A DNA stretch of 64,000 nucleotides from an uncultured Saprospiraceae bacterium (GTDB taxonomy: Bacteria > Bacteroidota > Bacteroidia > Chitinophagales > Saprospiraceae), in the NCBI GenBank assembly GCA_938016265.1, contig CALLWB010000034.1, forward strand, positions 1 through 64,000, in the 5' to 3' direction. The notes under the pieces are model-generated. The model had not been told where the DNA came from. It was given only the letters and a program-made list of their open reading frames with translations, and searched no databases. Both the position numbers and the translations under genes were made by a program. Within the stretch, counting starts at the first letter, position 1; every line of letters starts with the position of its first letter. Positions 36,402 through 45,570 of this stretch are shown here, piece by piece.

Positions 36402-37475
36402 TTACATTCTGGAAAGCAACAACTTAGAAACCACCGGATCAGCCATGATCAGCTTGAGGTGGGAGTTGCTGCTATTGACCAGATCAGAAGCCAAATTGAA
36501 CCGCAAGTCGTTGGGTATGAAGTCGATATTCATAAACGCTTTGATGTTCTTGAGTTGATCACGATCCGGTTTTATTTGGTGGGTGACTAGATAATTGACC
36601 AACCGGGAGCAAATCGTTGACAGAATATCCACTCTTACATTTTTAGTTAACGCTAGATGGCTAAGTGGCTGGAGGACTTCTTCTTCAAAACTCTTGGCGC
36701 CGAGAATCGTTTCTGGTGCAAGCAATTGCTTCAAATCATTATTTACAAATGCAATGAACCCAGCCACAGTTTGCTCATCCATACAAGCATCTCCTAGTAG
36801 TTGGATCAATTCAATCTCCTTGCTCAAATCAGGGATTGTTGCCAGGGAATTAAAAAATTGTACCAGGGAGCGTGGTGTGGTCCGATTGCCCTGTACCAAC
36901 TCAGGGTAAGTTAACACGAAACTGATTCCCCTTGTATCAATGCCAGCTTGTTCTGCCCAACGGGCCCAGGCTTTAGCATCAAAATTCATAGAGATATGCA
37001 TCATTCTTGTCAGCATAGCGTCATCCAGTGGGGTAACGGAATAGTCCCCGCCATCAGGATTAGCTGTCAATACAATAAACCAATTTTCAGGAAGCTTCCA
37101 ACTTACCAATTCTTTGTTTTGGAGGAGCTGCATGATGCCTCGAAGTATTCGATCGTCTGCTCTGTTGACGTCATCAATCAATAAAATACCAGGACCTTGT
37201 TGTGTGGGAACCCAGGACGGCGGGCTGAATTCTGTTTTCCCGTCTTTTACCACGGGCATTCCAATCAGGTCGCCCATTTCTTCAAATTGAGCGGGGGCGA
37301 TGTAGGAAAATTGGTACTTGTGTTCCTTAGCAAATTGTTCGACGAGTTCCGTTTTACCAATTCCGTGTTTTCCCCAGATGCAAATTGGCGTTGGGGAGTT
37401 GCTTCCTAGGCAGTGGCTTAGGAATTTTGTCACCTCTTGACTGGTCGACATGGTGCCGTAGTATTGGTAATTCAT
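36402..37475 (-). CDS. MoxR-type AAA+ ATPase
   Basis: 357 residues. Walker A GKHGIGKT (35-42), Walker B ILLIDD (97-102), sensor 1 VLTANPDGG (~135-143) and arginine-finger region typical of MoxR ATPases, followed by a helical lid. MoxR ATPases act as chaperones with VWA proteins. The only VWA-like protein here, at 3315, is 32 kb away on the other strand; whether they are partners is an inference. It lies 34 bases downstream of the EF-hand gene on the same strand and may be co-transcribed with it. Confidence 0.85.
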   Translation of the reverse strand: MNYQYYGTMSTSQEVTKFLSHCLGSNSPTPICIWGKHGIGKTELVEQFAKEHKYQFSYIAPAQFEEMGDLIGMPVVKDGKTEFSPPSWVPTQQGPGILLIDDVNRADDRILRGIMQLLQNKELVSWKLPENWFIVLTANPDGGDYSVTPLDDAMLTRMMHISMNFDAKAWARWAEQAGIDTRGISFVLTYPELVQGNRTTPRSLVQFFNSLATIPDLSKEIELIQLLGDACMDEQTVAGFIAFVNNDLKQLLAPETILGAKSFEEEVLQPLSHLALTKNVRVDILSTICSRLVNYLVTHQIKPDRDQLKNIKAFMNIDFIPNDLRFNLASDLVNSSNSHLKLIMADPVVSKLLLSRM

Positions 37476-37509
37476 CGTAGTAATTTACTAGGGTGTTTCA
37501 TTAAGTTGA

Positions 37510-37782
37510 TTACTCTTGCATTGCTTTAGTTATGAATGCTTCCAATTCCGACCATTGCAGTTTGCCGTCTTCATTGACGTCTAGCTCTTCTATTATTTTG
37601 GAGGCGGCAAGTCCGCGAATGAATCCACTGACTTCTGCATGTTTAAGCATTTTGGACAGTTCCTTTTTGTTGAGTCCTGCATCATGATCTTCGTCAAAAA
37701 AATTGAACGCGTCTTCTGCCGAGCCATGGCTTCTGGTAATCATGATTTTTATTTTCTGTAAAATCTGTTCTTCTATGGACAT
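37510..37782 (-). CDS. Two-EF-hand calcium-binding protein
   Basis: 90 residues with two canonical EF-hand loops: DEDHDAGLNKKE (30-41) and DVNEDGKLQWSE (68-79), each with the D-x-D/N-x-D pattern and final Glu. No signal peptide, so cytoplasmic. It precedes the MoxR-type ATPase gene (34 bases), so a calcium-responsive control of that ATPase is a testable idea. Confidence 0.8.
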   Translation of the reverse strand: MSIEEQILQKIKIMITRSHGSAEDAFNFFDEDHDAGLNKKELSKMLKHAEVSGFIRGLAASKIIEELDVNEDGKLQWSELEAFITKAMQE

Positions 37783-37959
37783 TTTTTTCTTTTTTTTTGA
37801 AAAATAGGATACAAGTATAGGGAAATTTATTGGTTTATGGAGGAATGAAAAATGGGTAGTTGATTACTTCAGCAAGAAATAGTTAAACGTATTATTTCAT
37901 AATAAATCACCTTTAAAGACACTTCGTCAACCGGATAGTTGGTTTCGCAAAACGAATTC

Positions 37960-37989
37960 TTTGGTTATCGCAGACTTGCCTTATGTTTG
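37960..37989 (+). promoter_or_regulatory. Near-consensus Bacteroidota promoter
   Basis: TTTG at 37960-37963, an 18-base spacer, then TATGTTTG at 37982-37989, which fits TTTG-N19-TAnnTTTG closely. No protein gene of normal size starts behind it, so it most likely drives a small RNA or leader transcript. Confidence 0.65.
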
Positions 37990-37995
37990 AAGTGA

Positions 37996-38150
37996 GAATA
38001 TTATTAACCATTAAAACAAAAATTAAAAACATCCGCCGCCTTCAATGTTCTTTGAAAAAGGTATAGCAGAGAAGATGAGAAGAGAGCAGTGATGTTCATT
38101 CTTTTAAGAAAGGTCTTTCCCCTGGGGAGTGGAGAGGCCTTTTCTTATTT
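37996..38150 (+). ncRNA. Candidate small RNA or peptide-leader transcript
   Basis: About 150 bases lie between the promoter and the terminator. The 5' end is inferred from promoter spacing. It holds a 15-codon frame, 38045-38092 (MFFEKGIAEKMRREQ), ending shortly before the terminator hairpin, so an attenuator-type leader is possible. However, no gene follows directly after the terminator: the next plus-strand gene begins at 38483. No known RNA family was recognised. Confidence 0.45.
38106..38148 (+). terminator. Intrinsic terminator of the candidate small RNA
   Basis: Arms AAGAAAGGTCTTTCC (38106-38120) and GGAGAGGCCTTTTCTT (38131-38146) pair with one bulge and two G-U pairs, followed by TTTCTTATTTT. 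Confidence 0.7.
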
Positions 38151-38240
38151 TGGTTAATGGTGTTGTTTTGAAAACAATGCTATAGGGGCGAATCATCGTT
38201 CGTCCTGCCGACCCTGCCACTAGCAGAAGCCAAGCCAGCA

Positions 38241-38264
38241 AGTTTTGTGCGAGCAAAACGAGTC
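38241..38264 (+). repeat. Dispersed non-coding repeat, copy C (short)
   Basis: AGTTTTGTGCGAGCAAAACGAGTC contains AGCAAAACGAGTC, identical over 13 bases to 36378-36390, and has the same imperfect TTTTG/CAAAA inverted form as 62297-62318. Confidence 0.4.
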
Positions 38265-38482
38265 ACACTAAAAAAATAACTCAAAGGACATTTCGTCAAT
38301 CGGATTGCCTATCTCGGAAAGTGTATTTGCATTAATTAAATCTTCCCTGTAAGTTAGTTATTGAAAACAACGTGTTAACACATTTAAAAAAATCATCAAT
38401 TATTTCAATGGTCGAATGGTATTTTATCTATATTCGTATTTATTAAGTAACATGCTAGTAGAAAGGCCATAAATAATTAAAG

Positions 38483-40489
38483 ATGAAGAACCCTGTTTTT
38501 ATTTTATTACTGTTAATTGGATCCACTTCAATATGTTTTGCGCAAAAGGCGAGTATCGAAGAATTGAACGAAAAATTGGCAACAGCAGAGAATGATAGTA
38601 TTCGAATATTTTGCCATAAAGAACTGTCTAAAAAATTTCAGTACTCTGATTTAGAAAAACTGCTTTACCATACCGACAAAGGATTGGGACTGGCTACGGC
38701 AAACAAGGACACGCTTTTTCTTTGTTTTTTTTATGGGAAATTAGGCAAATACCATTTTCTTAAGTCCAATCAGGATTCTGCTTTTTTTTATTTGAGCGAG
38801 GCTCTCCGTTACAGTAAATTTTTGAAAGATAAAAAATCGTACATCGCCTCCTTGATGGAGTATGCAGACGTCAAAGTCCGAAATGGAGAAGTGGAGGAAG
38901 GGATGAAGATGTATCTGGAAGCCATACCCGTTTGCGAAGAAAACGGGTATTACAGCGGGTTAGTCGGCTGTTATTTTGCCATGGCTAATGTAGCAGGCAC
39001 GCAGAAAGATCATCAACAAGCCTTGGAATACATTCAGAAGGCAGCCCCCTATTGTGAAAAAATACCGGAACACCGGAGAGCATCTTGCAGGAGCGCAATT
39101 ATTGGAAATTACTCCGCTACTCACTACGAATTGAAGCAATACGACAAATCTATTGAATACGGCCTTGAGTCCGCAAAACTTAAGAAGGAAGCAAACTATA
39201 TTATGACCTTAGACCATACCTATAACATGATTGCGAATGCCTATTTGAAGAAGGATGATCCAGCTAATGCCATCATCTATCATCAAAAAGCCCTAGATAC
39301 TTCCATCAAACTGAAAAAAACAAAAGGGATAATCAAGGCATCCAACAAACTGGTAAAACTTCATTTGCAAGAAAACAACCTTCAGGAAGCTGGACGGATC
39401 CTTCGCACCCAGGAGGAAAAAATGGAAGACGTCAAAAATCAATTAACCCTCCGTGAATACTACAGACTGCAATCCCTGTACAACGAAAAAATAAAAAATT
39501 TCCCAAAATCAACCGCCTTTTACAGAGAGTTGGTCGCTATAAACGACAGCATAATGACGGCGGAAAGAGACAAATCAATCAACGAAATAAAAATCAAATT
39601 TGAAACCGAAAAGCATAAGCAGGACAAAATTCAGGCACTAATCAACGAAGAACATGCCAACGAGTCGGCTGCAAAAAGCAAATGGTTATTTATTACTACC
39701 CTAATTTCCGGTATTCTGGCGCTGCTCGCCGGATCCTTCTTATTCTATCAACAGCGATTGAAAAAGCGGGCCGAAATAGCAGAAGTCAAACTTTCAGAAG
39801 CCACCACCAAACTGCAATTGGAGCGAAAGCTAAACAACGTGGAAAAAGAAAGAATAGAATCGGAACTAAAAGCCCTACGTTCACAGATGAATCCTCACTT
39901 TATTTTCAATTCCCTAAACTCTATTCAGGATTTAATCCTGCGAGAGCAAACCGAAAAATCGTACGACTATATCGTATTATTTGCGGATCTGGTGCGCAGC
40001 ACCCTCAATCATTCCGATGAAAAATTTATCCCGGTAGAAAACGAACTTTCCTTTCTGGAAGTCTACTTAAGCCTTGAGAAATTGAGGTTTGAAGAAGATT
40101 TCACTTACGAAATTGACTACACCGGCGACAAAGACATCGAAGTCCCTTCTCTGATTGTTCAGCCCTTCATTGAGAACTCCTTGATGCATGGACTGTTGCA
40201 TAAAAAAGGGGCCAAAAAACTAAGCGTCAAATTTGTTTTTGACGACAACAACCTCACCTGCATCATCACAGACAACGGAGTAGGTAGAGAAAAGTCCAAA
40301 CAAATCAAAGAACGACAGTCTGGCAGCCACAAGTCCTTCGCCCTCGAAGCCATCAAAAGCCGAATGGAAATGCTCAACGAACAATACAACAAACTTGCCT
40401 CCTACGAATTCATAGACCTCTTCGATGAAAACGAAGCACCTACAGGCACAAAAGTCATCATTTCCCTACCCCACAATTCCCTATATTAA
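38483..40489 (+). CDS. TPR-containing LytS-type sensor histidine kinase
   Basis: 668 residues: signal peptide ending CFAQ (~20), ~370 residues of tetratricopeptide repeats (e.g. GVGCYFAMANVAGTQKDHQQALEY region) predicted outside the cytoplasmic membrane, one membrane helix (~395-420), coiled coil (~425-455), His_kinase domain of the LytS/YehU class with His472 in RSQMNPHFIFNSLNSIQ, and a HATPase domain with DNGVGREKS. It forms a typical two-gene system with the LytTR regulator 39 bases downstream. The TPR sensor may read an envelope protein; the surface-protein island that follows is a candidate target. Confidence 0.9.
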   Translation: MKNPVFILLLLIGSTSICFAQKASIEELNEKLATAENDSIRIFCHKELSKKFQYSDLEKLLYHTDKGLGLATANKDTLFLCFFYGKLGKYHFLKSNQDSAFFYLSEALRYSKFLKDKKSYIASLMEYADVKVRNGEVEEGMKMYLEAIPVCEENGYYSGLVGCYFAMANVAGTQKDHQQALEYIQKAAPYCEKIPEHRRASCRSAIIGNYSATHYELKQYDKSIEYGLESAKLKKEANYIMTLDHTYNMIANAYLKKDDPANAIIYHQKALDTSIKLKKTKGIIKASNKLVKLHLQENNLQEAGRILRTQEEKMEDVKNQLTLREYYRLQSLYNEKIKNFPKSTAFYRELVAINDSIMTAERDKSINEIKIKFETEKHKQDKIQALINEEHANESAAKSKWLFITTLISGILALLAGSFLFYQQRLKKRAEIAEVKLSEATTKLQLERKLNNVEKERIESELKALRSQMNPHFIFNSLNSIQDLILREQTEKSYDYIVLFADLVRSTLNHSDEKFIPVENELSFLEVYLSLEKLRFEEDFTYEIDYTGDKDIEVPSLIVQPFIENSLMHGLLHKKGAKKLSVKFVFDDNNLTCIITDNGVGREKSKQIKERQSGSHKSFALEAIKSRMEMLNEQYNKLASYEFIDLFDENEAPTGTKVIISLPHNSLY

Positions 40490-40528
40490 CATAAAGAAAA
40501 GGAATGCCTTTTCTCCAACCCAAAAACC

Positions 40529-41275
40529 ATGAACAAAATAAAAGCCATCCTGGTAGATGATGAAAAAGCAGCCCGCAATGTCCTGTCCAAACTCCTAGAA
40601 AAATATTGCCCAAAAATAGAACTGCTCGACCAATGCACCAACGTCCCTGAAGCGGTCATTTCCATAAACAAACACACCCCTGAGGTGGTCTTCCTCGACG
40701 TCGAAATGCCGGAATATGCAGGATACGAACTGATCAACTTCTTTGACAAACCCAACTTTGAAATCATATTCATCACTGCCTACGACAAGTACGCCATCAA
40801 GGCATTCGAACTCAGCGCAGTCGACTATCTCCTAAAACCAATAAACAGAACCCGCCTCAAAGAAGCTGTCGATAAGTTAAGCGATTCCCTATTACTTAAA
40901 AGAGCGTCAGAGGACTATAAAATTTTACTAGAATCCATCAAGGAACGCAAATACCAAAAAATTGTCATCCCAGAGTTAGGAAACAAACGCGTCCTTCTCC
41001 TAGAAGACATCATTGCCATAGAAGCCCAACGCGCCTATAGCTGCATCCATCTCGAAAAAAACGAAAAACTCATCGTCAGCAAAAACATCCGATATTTTGA
41101 GTCCGTATTACCAATGGGTAAAGACTTTTTCCGCACCCACCGCTCCTGGGTCATCAATATGAAAAAAATAAAAGCACTACAAAAAAACACTGGAACCATC
41201 CTAATGGAAAACGGCCTAAAAACAAAACTACCCAAAAATAAATACGCCGAATTCGAAAAACTACTCGCCCAATAA
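40529..41275 (+). CDS. LytTR-family response regulator
   Basis: 248 residues. Receiver domain (1-~120): acidic pocket DD at 10-11, phospho-acceptor Asp57 in FLDVEMP, conserved Lys ~107 in LLKP. LytTR DNA-binding domain (~150-245) with EAQRAYSCIHLEKNEK, MGKDFFRTHRSWVINMKKI and MENGLKTKLPK. Partner of the upstream kinase and likely co-transcribed with it. Confidence 0.95.
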   Translation: MNKIKAILVDDEKAARNVLSKLLEKYCPKIELLDQCTNVPEAVISINKHTPEVVFLDVEMPEYAGYELINFFDKPNFEIIFITAYDKYAIKAFELSAVDYLLKPINRTRLKEAVDKLSDSLLLKRASEDYKILLESIKERKYQKIVIPELGNKRVLLLEDIIAIEAQRAYSCIHLEKNEKLIVSKNIRYFESVLPMGKDFFRTHRSWVINMKKIKALQKNTGTILMENGLKTKLPKNKYAEFEKLLAQ

Positions 41276-41547
41276 AGAACTGATTCCCATCCACCGCTCC
41301 TAGTAAAAAAAAGCGCTACTCCCCACTGGCGCGGGTTCCGGGAATGGATTCGACGGGCCAACGTTTCAGCGCAAAAGCTTTTGACTGTTTTGTAATTCGC
41401 TTCCTAACCACTTTTTTTATAAATTTATACAGTGCGTATAAAAAAGAAGCAGATACTCAATGGCCAAATTGTTTTACTTTTATAGTTACAAAAGGCTTTT
41501 ATGCTCGAACTTACAAGTACAGACTTTACAAATCAATCTCCCTTCTC

Positions 41548-44500
41548 ATGAAAAATTTCCTACTCTCATTAATCTTTTGCCTGTTTTACTGCAGCGCGAC
41601 TTTTGCACAATGCACCCCAGTAGATTGCTCTGCTTCCCTGCCTGCCTATGGAGGGATATGCGATACACTATTAGCAACAGGAGTCGTAAATACCCCATAC
41701 ACAGATTCTGAATCATTCGTCATCACCGATAACTGTTTCGACGCAGGGCTAATCGATCCTACACAGGCTGGAACTGCCATTAAAATAACCAATGTAGACA
41801 ATTTTACCTTTTCAGGAATGCCTGCCGGTATTACTGGTGCCACTAATATGGCTAGCTACTCTCCTCCTGGTGGAGGATACATCGTCGGCTGCTTTGGAGC
41901 AACAGGCACCCCTACAGAAATCGGTACTTTTGCTGCGACAGCCAACTTCCTCGCGGATATTCGGGCCTACCCGTTTGGTGGAGGCAACTGCTCGGGTTTT
42001 TCTGTTGGCAACAATGACAATGCCTCTTCCTATGCTTTGCAGATGATCATCTTACCAAACCCAAGTTTTACAGGACTCAATCCCTCCTATTGTGAGTTGG
42101 ATGCCACTGCAACACTAGCAATCACTGGAACTCCCGGAGGCACCTTCTCCGGTCCAGGAGTAACTGGCAACACCTTTGATCCGATGGCAGCAGGTCCTGG
42201 TACTCACATGGTAATTTACACAGTTTCCGCCCAGGAAGGGACCGCCATCGCTCCTGCAATAGATAGCTCAGTAGTCACCGTTACCGTAAACGCTTCCATG
42301 ACCTATTATGCAGACACGGATGGAGACACATTTGGTGACCTGAATGCTCCAATGACAGCCTGTGGATCGCCTCCAGCGGGTTTCGTTACCAATAGCACAG
42401 ACTGTGACGATAGCAATTCCTCCATTTTTCCGGGTGCAACTGAAATATGCGATAACTTAGATAATAATTGCAATATAAGTATAGACGAAGGCTTAAACCA
42501 GGTAACCTATTATCTAGACAGTGATGGCGATAACTTCGGAAACGCCGCGACCTCAGTTACCAATTGTTCCGGCCCTCCAGCAGGGTATGTAGCGACCAAT
42601 ACGGATTGCAATGACAATGATGCGACCATCTTTCCAGGGGCGGTTGAAATTTGTGATGGTATTGACAATAACTGCGCAGGTGGTATTGATGAAGGCCTTA
42701 ATTTCGTCACCTATTATTTGGATAGCGACGGCGACACTTATGGAGACTCCACCGTTTCCGTAACAAATTGTTCCGGCGCACCAATTGGCTATGTTGCAAA
42801 CAATACGGATTGTGATGATAACAACGCCTCTATTTTTGCAGGAGCAACGGAAGTTTGCGATGGGATAGACAACAACTGCGATGGAAACATCGATGAAGGC
42901 TTAAATTTTGTCACCTATTATCTGGATAATGACGGAGATAGCTTTGGAAACGCTGCCGCTTCAGTGACCAATTGCTCCGGTCCGCCTGCAGGCTATGTAA
43001 GCAATAATACAGATTGCAACGATGCCAACGCTTCCATTTTTCCGGGTGCAACAGAGATCTGTGATGGAATAGATAATAATTGCAATAACAGTACCGATGA
43101 AGGCTTAACTTTCGTCACCTATTACCAGGATGCTGATGGCGATAATTTTGGCAATCCAAACATCATCGTTACCAACTGCTCAGGTGCGCCAACAGGATAC
43201 GTTACCGACAATACTGATTGCGACGATTCCAATGGTATGATATTCCCTGGAGCTGCAGAAATTTGCGATGGTGTAGACAACAACTGCAACAGCAACTCCG
43301 ATGAAGGCTTGACGTTTATTACCTATTATCAAGACATTGATGGGGACAACTATGGAGACCTTGCCGTATCAGTAACCAATTGTTCCGGTGCTCCAACAGG
43401 GTTTGTCACCGACAGTACCGACTGCAACGACATGGCAGCCACCATAAATCCGGGCGCCCTGGAAATACCAGCAAACGGAGTAGATGAAAACTGCGATGGC
43501 GTAGATGGCATCATCGACAACGACGGCGATCTGTTCGACAGTACTGTCGATTGCAATGACTCAGACAATACTGTTTACCCAGGCGCACCCGAACTATGCG
43601 ACAACCAGGACAACAACTGTGACGGAATGATAGACGAGGGTCTTCCTTTGAATACCTATTATTTGGATACAGACAACGATGGATTTGGTGATCAAGCAAC
43701 TTCTACCACGACCTGCTCACTTACTCCTCCAAACGGTTATGTTGCCGACAATACCGATTGCAACGACAACTTAGCTGCCATAAATCCAGGAGCATCGGAA
43801 GTGTGTGACGGTGTCGACAACAACTGCAATGGAAGTACTGACGAAGGGCTAACATTATACACCTACTATCTTGACGCTGACAACGATGGGGCGGGTGATT
43901 TGTCTTCACCAACTTCAACCTGCGCAGTTACTCCTCCTGCAGGTTATGTAGCAAATTCTTTAGATTGCAATGATAGCAATTCTGCCATCAATCCAAGTGC
44001 TATGGAAACGTGTGATGGCATCGACAATAATTGCGATGGCAACATAGATGAAGGACTAACTCCAAACACCTACTACCTTGATAACGATAATGATGGAAAT
44101 GGAGATATTGCCTTCCCAATCACCACTTGTGCCCTGACTGCACCTACAGGATATGTAGCAAACTCCTCCGATTGCGATGATTCAAATTCAGCGATCAGCC
44201 CAGACGCTACAGAAATCTGTGATGGCATCGACAATAACTGCGACGGAAATATAGATGAAGGCCTCGCTACCACTACCTTCTACTTGGATAATGATAATGA
44301 TGGGAATGGGAACCCTGCAGTTTCCATAGTTAGTTGTAACGCAAATCCACCGACTGGTTATGTTTCTAATTCTAGTGATTGTGATGACAATAATGCTTCA
44401 ATCAGTCCAGATGCGATAGAGATTTGTGATGGCATCGACAATAACTGCGATGGCAATGTAGATGAAGGACTTGTAGTAGCCACCTACTATTTTGATAACG

Positions 44501-45570
44501 ATGGAGATGGTTATGGTAATTCTGCTAGTACAATTGTTAGTTGTTCTGCTGGCCCACCTTCTGGATATGTAGTGGTTGGCAATGATTGTGATGATCTAAG
44601 CTCTGCTATCAATCCTGGCGCCACGGAGATTTGCGACGGGATAGACAACAATTGCGATGGAAATATCGACGAAGGACTAACCCCAATTACTTACTACCTG
44701 GACAATGACAATGATGGCAATGGGGATCCAGATGTTTCTATAGTAAGTTGTTCCGCCACTGCTCCAGCTGGTTATGCGTCCAACTTCAATGATTGTGATG
44801 ACACCAACTCCTCCATCAATCCAGACGCCACAGAGATTTGCGATGGATTGGATAATAACTGTGATGGGAATATTGATGAAGGATTAGCCATTAACACCTA
44901 TTATCTGGATAGTGATAATGATGGGTATGGAGATATAAATTCTACTACTGCTACTTGTTCTGCAACTGCTCCTTCTGGATACATCGGAAATGCAATGGAT
45001 TGCGACGATACAAACGCTTCCGTAAATCCAGCTATGATGGAAATCTGCGATGGCGTAGACAATAATTGCGATGGCAGCATAGATGAAGGATTGCCACAAA
45101 ACATCTACTTCGAAGATGCCGATAATGATGGATATGGATCAGCCGCAGTCAGTATTCAGGTATGTAATGCTAGCGCCCCTTCTGGTTATTCTGTAAATGA
45201 CACAGATTGCAATGACAATGATGATGGTATCAACCCAGGAGCAACAGAAATTGTAAACAATGGGATCGACGAGGATTGCGACGGTCAGGACTTAATGAGC
45301 TCCACTATTGATCTGGAAACTGTATTTGGACTTAGCATTTATCCTAATCCTGCTCATTCTTTCTTATATATCACAGGAGATTTAAGGGAGGAAATATACT
45401 TAGAAGTCATAGACATTCAGGGAAGAGAAGTATACACTACAATAGTGTCATCCTTAAGTGATGAAATTATGCTTGATCTGTCTGGATATTCCAGTGGAGT
45501 TTATTTGTTAAAAATAACAGACAACAAATCAAAAGTAGGAACACAGAAATTTAGTGTGCTAAAGGATTAG
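41548..45570 (+). CDS. MopE-like metal-binding repeat protein with T9SS type A signal
   Basis: 1340 residues from ATG 41548. Signal peptide (1-~23, FAQ). An N-terminal domain (~24-245) opening CTPVDCSASLPAYGG, paralogous to 58552. Then 13 canonical MopE-type repeats of ~65 residues, each with a calcium-loop-like DxDxD stretch, a DCxDxN stretch and xICDGxDNNCxxxxDEG, plus two shorter variants with NGxDExCDG. T9SS type A C-terminus (~1260-1340; SIYPNPAHSF, GVYLLKITDN). An alternative start at 41344 would add 68 residues ahead of this signal peptide and is rejected. MopE relatives bind copper or calcium on the cell surface. Its smaller paralogue lies after the giant gene. Confidence 0.9.
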   Translation: MKNFLLSLIFCLFYCSATFAQCTPVDCSASLPAYGGICDTLLATGVVNTPYTDSESFVITDNCFDAGLIDPTQAGTAIKITNVDNFTFSGMPAGITGATNMASYSPPGGGYIVGCFGATGTPTEIGTFAATANFLADIRAYPFGGGNCSGFSVGNNDNASSYALQMIILPNPSFTGLNPSYCELDATATLAITGTPGGTFSGPGVTGNTFDPMAAGPGTHMVIYTVSAQEGTAIAPAIDSSVVTVTVNASMTYYADTDGDTFGDLNAPMTACGSPPAGFVTNSTDCDDSNSSIFPGATEICDNLDNNCNISIDEGLNQVTYYLDSDGDNFGNAATSVTNCSGPPAGYVATNTDCNDNDATIFPGAVEICDGIDNNCAGGIDEGLNFVTYYLDSDGDTYGDSTVSVTNCSGAPIGYVANNTDCDDNNASIFAGATEVCDGIDNNCDGNIDEGLNFVTYYLDNDGDSFGNAAASVTNCSGPPAGYVSNNTDCNDANASIFPGATEICDGIDNNCNNSTDEGLTFVTYYQDADGDNFGNPNIIVTNCSGAPTGYVTDNTDCDDSNGMIFPGAAEICDGVDNNCNSNSDEGLTFITYYQDIDGDNYGDLAVSVTNCSGAPTGFVTDSTDCNDMAATINPGALEIPANGVDENCDGVDGIIDNDGDLFDSTVDCNDSDNTVYPGAPELCDNQDNNCDGMIDEGLPLNTYYLDTDNDGFGDQATSTTTCSLTPPNGYVADNTDCNDNLAAINPGASEVCDGVDNNCNGSTDEGLTLYTYYLDADNDGAGDLSSPTSTCAVTPPAGYVANSLDCNDSNSAINPSAMETCDGIDNNCDGNIDEGLTPNTYYLDNDNDGNGDIAFPITTCALTAPTGYVANSSDCDDSNSAISPDATEICDGIDNNCDGNIDEGLATTTFYLDNDNDGNGNPAVSIVSCNANPPTGYVSNSSDCDDNNASISPDAIEICDGIDNNCDGNVDEGLVVATYYFDNDGDGYGNSASTIVSCSAGPPSGYVVVGNDCDDLSSAINPGATEICDGIDNNCDGNIDEGLTPITYYLDNDNDGNGDPDVSIVSCSATAPAGYASNFNDCDDTNSSINPDATEICDGLDNNCDGNIDEGLAINTYYLDSDNDGYGDINSTTATCSATAPSGYIGNAMDCDDTNASVNPAMMEICDGVDNNCDGSIDEGLPQNIYFEDADNDGYGSAAVSIQVCNASAPSGYSVNDTDCNDNDDGINPGATEIVNNGIDEDCDGQDLMSSTIDLETVFGLSIYPNPAHSFLYITGDLREEIYLEVIDIQGREVYTTIVSSLSDEIMLDLSGYSSGVYLLKITDNKSKVGTQKFSVLKD
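42300..45290 (+). repeat. Tandem MopE-type coding repeats, about 15 units of ~195 bases
   Basis: Units run from a TYYxDxDxD segment to EGL with 60-68 codons each; 13 have the canonical CDGxDNNC box. The sixth unit (near 43450-43510) has the altered NGVDENCDG box and a shortened spacer; the last one (near 45260) ends the array the same way. Third codon positions differ freely, so the array is not a recent duplication. Confidence 0.85.

Larger units (their letters stand above)
37783..38482. other. Gene-free stretch of 700 bases with promoter, terminator and repeats
   Basis: No protein gene of normal size is visible. It contains a near-consensus promoter (37960-37989), a terminator (38106-38148), a dispersed repeat (38241-38264), and two copies of a degenerate ~40-base repeat (37912-37951 and 38281-38321, sharing TTCGTCAAyCGGAT). 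The last copy lies ~160 bases before the LytS-type kinase gene. Confidence 0.65.

Noticed and set aside
41344-41547. Earlier start of the MopE-like gene at 41344
   Set aside because: It would add 68 unrelated residues in front of a perfect signal peptide; the paralogue at 58552 starts at the position equivalent to 41548.
42300-45290. Regularly spaced repeats as a CRISPR array
   Set aside because: Period ~195 bases, translated throughout, repeat units variable; these are protein repeats.
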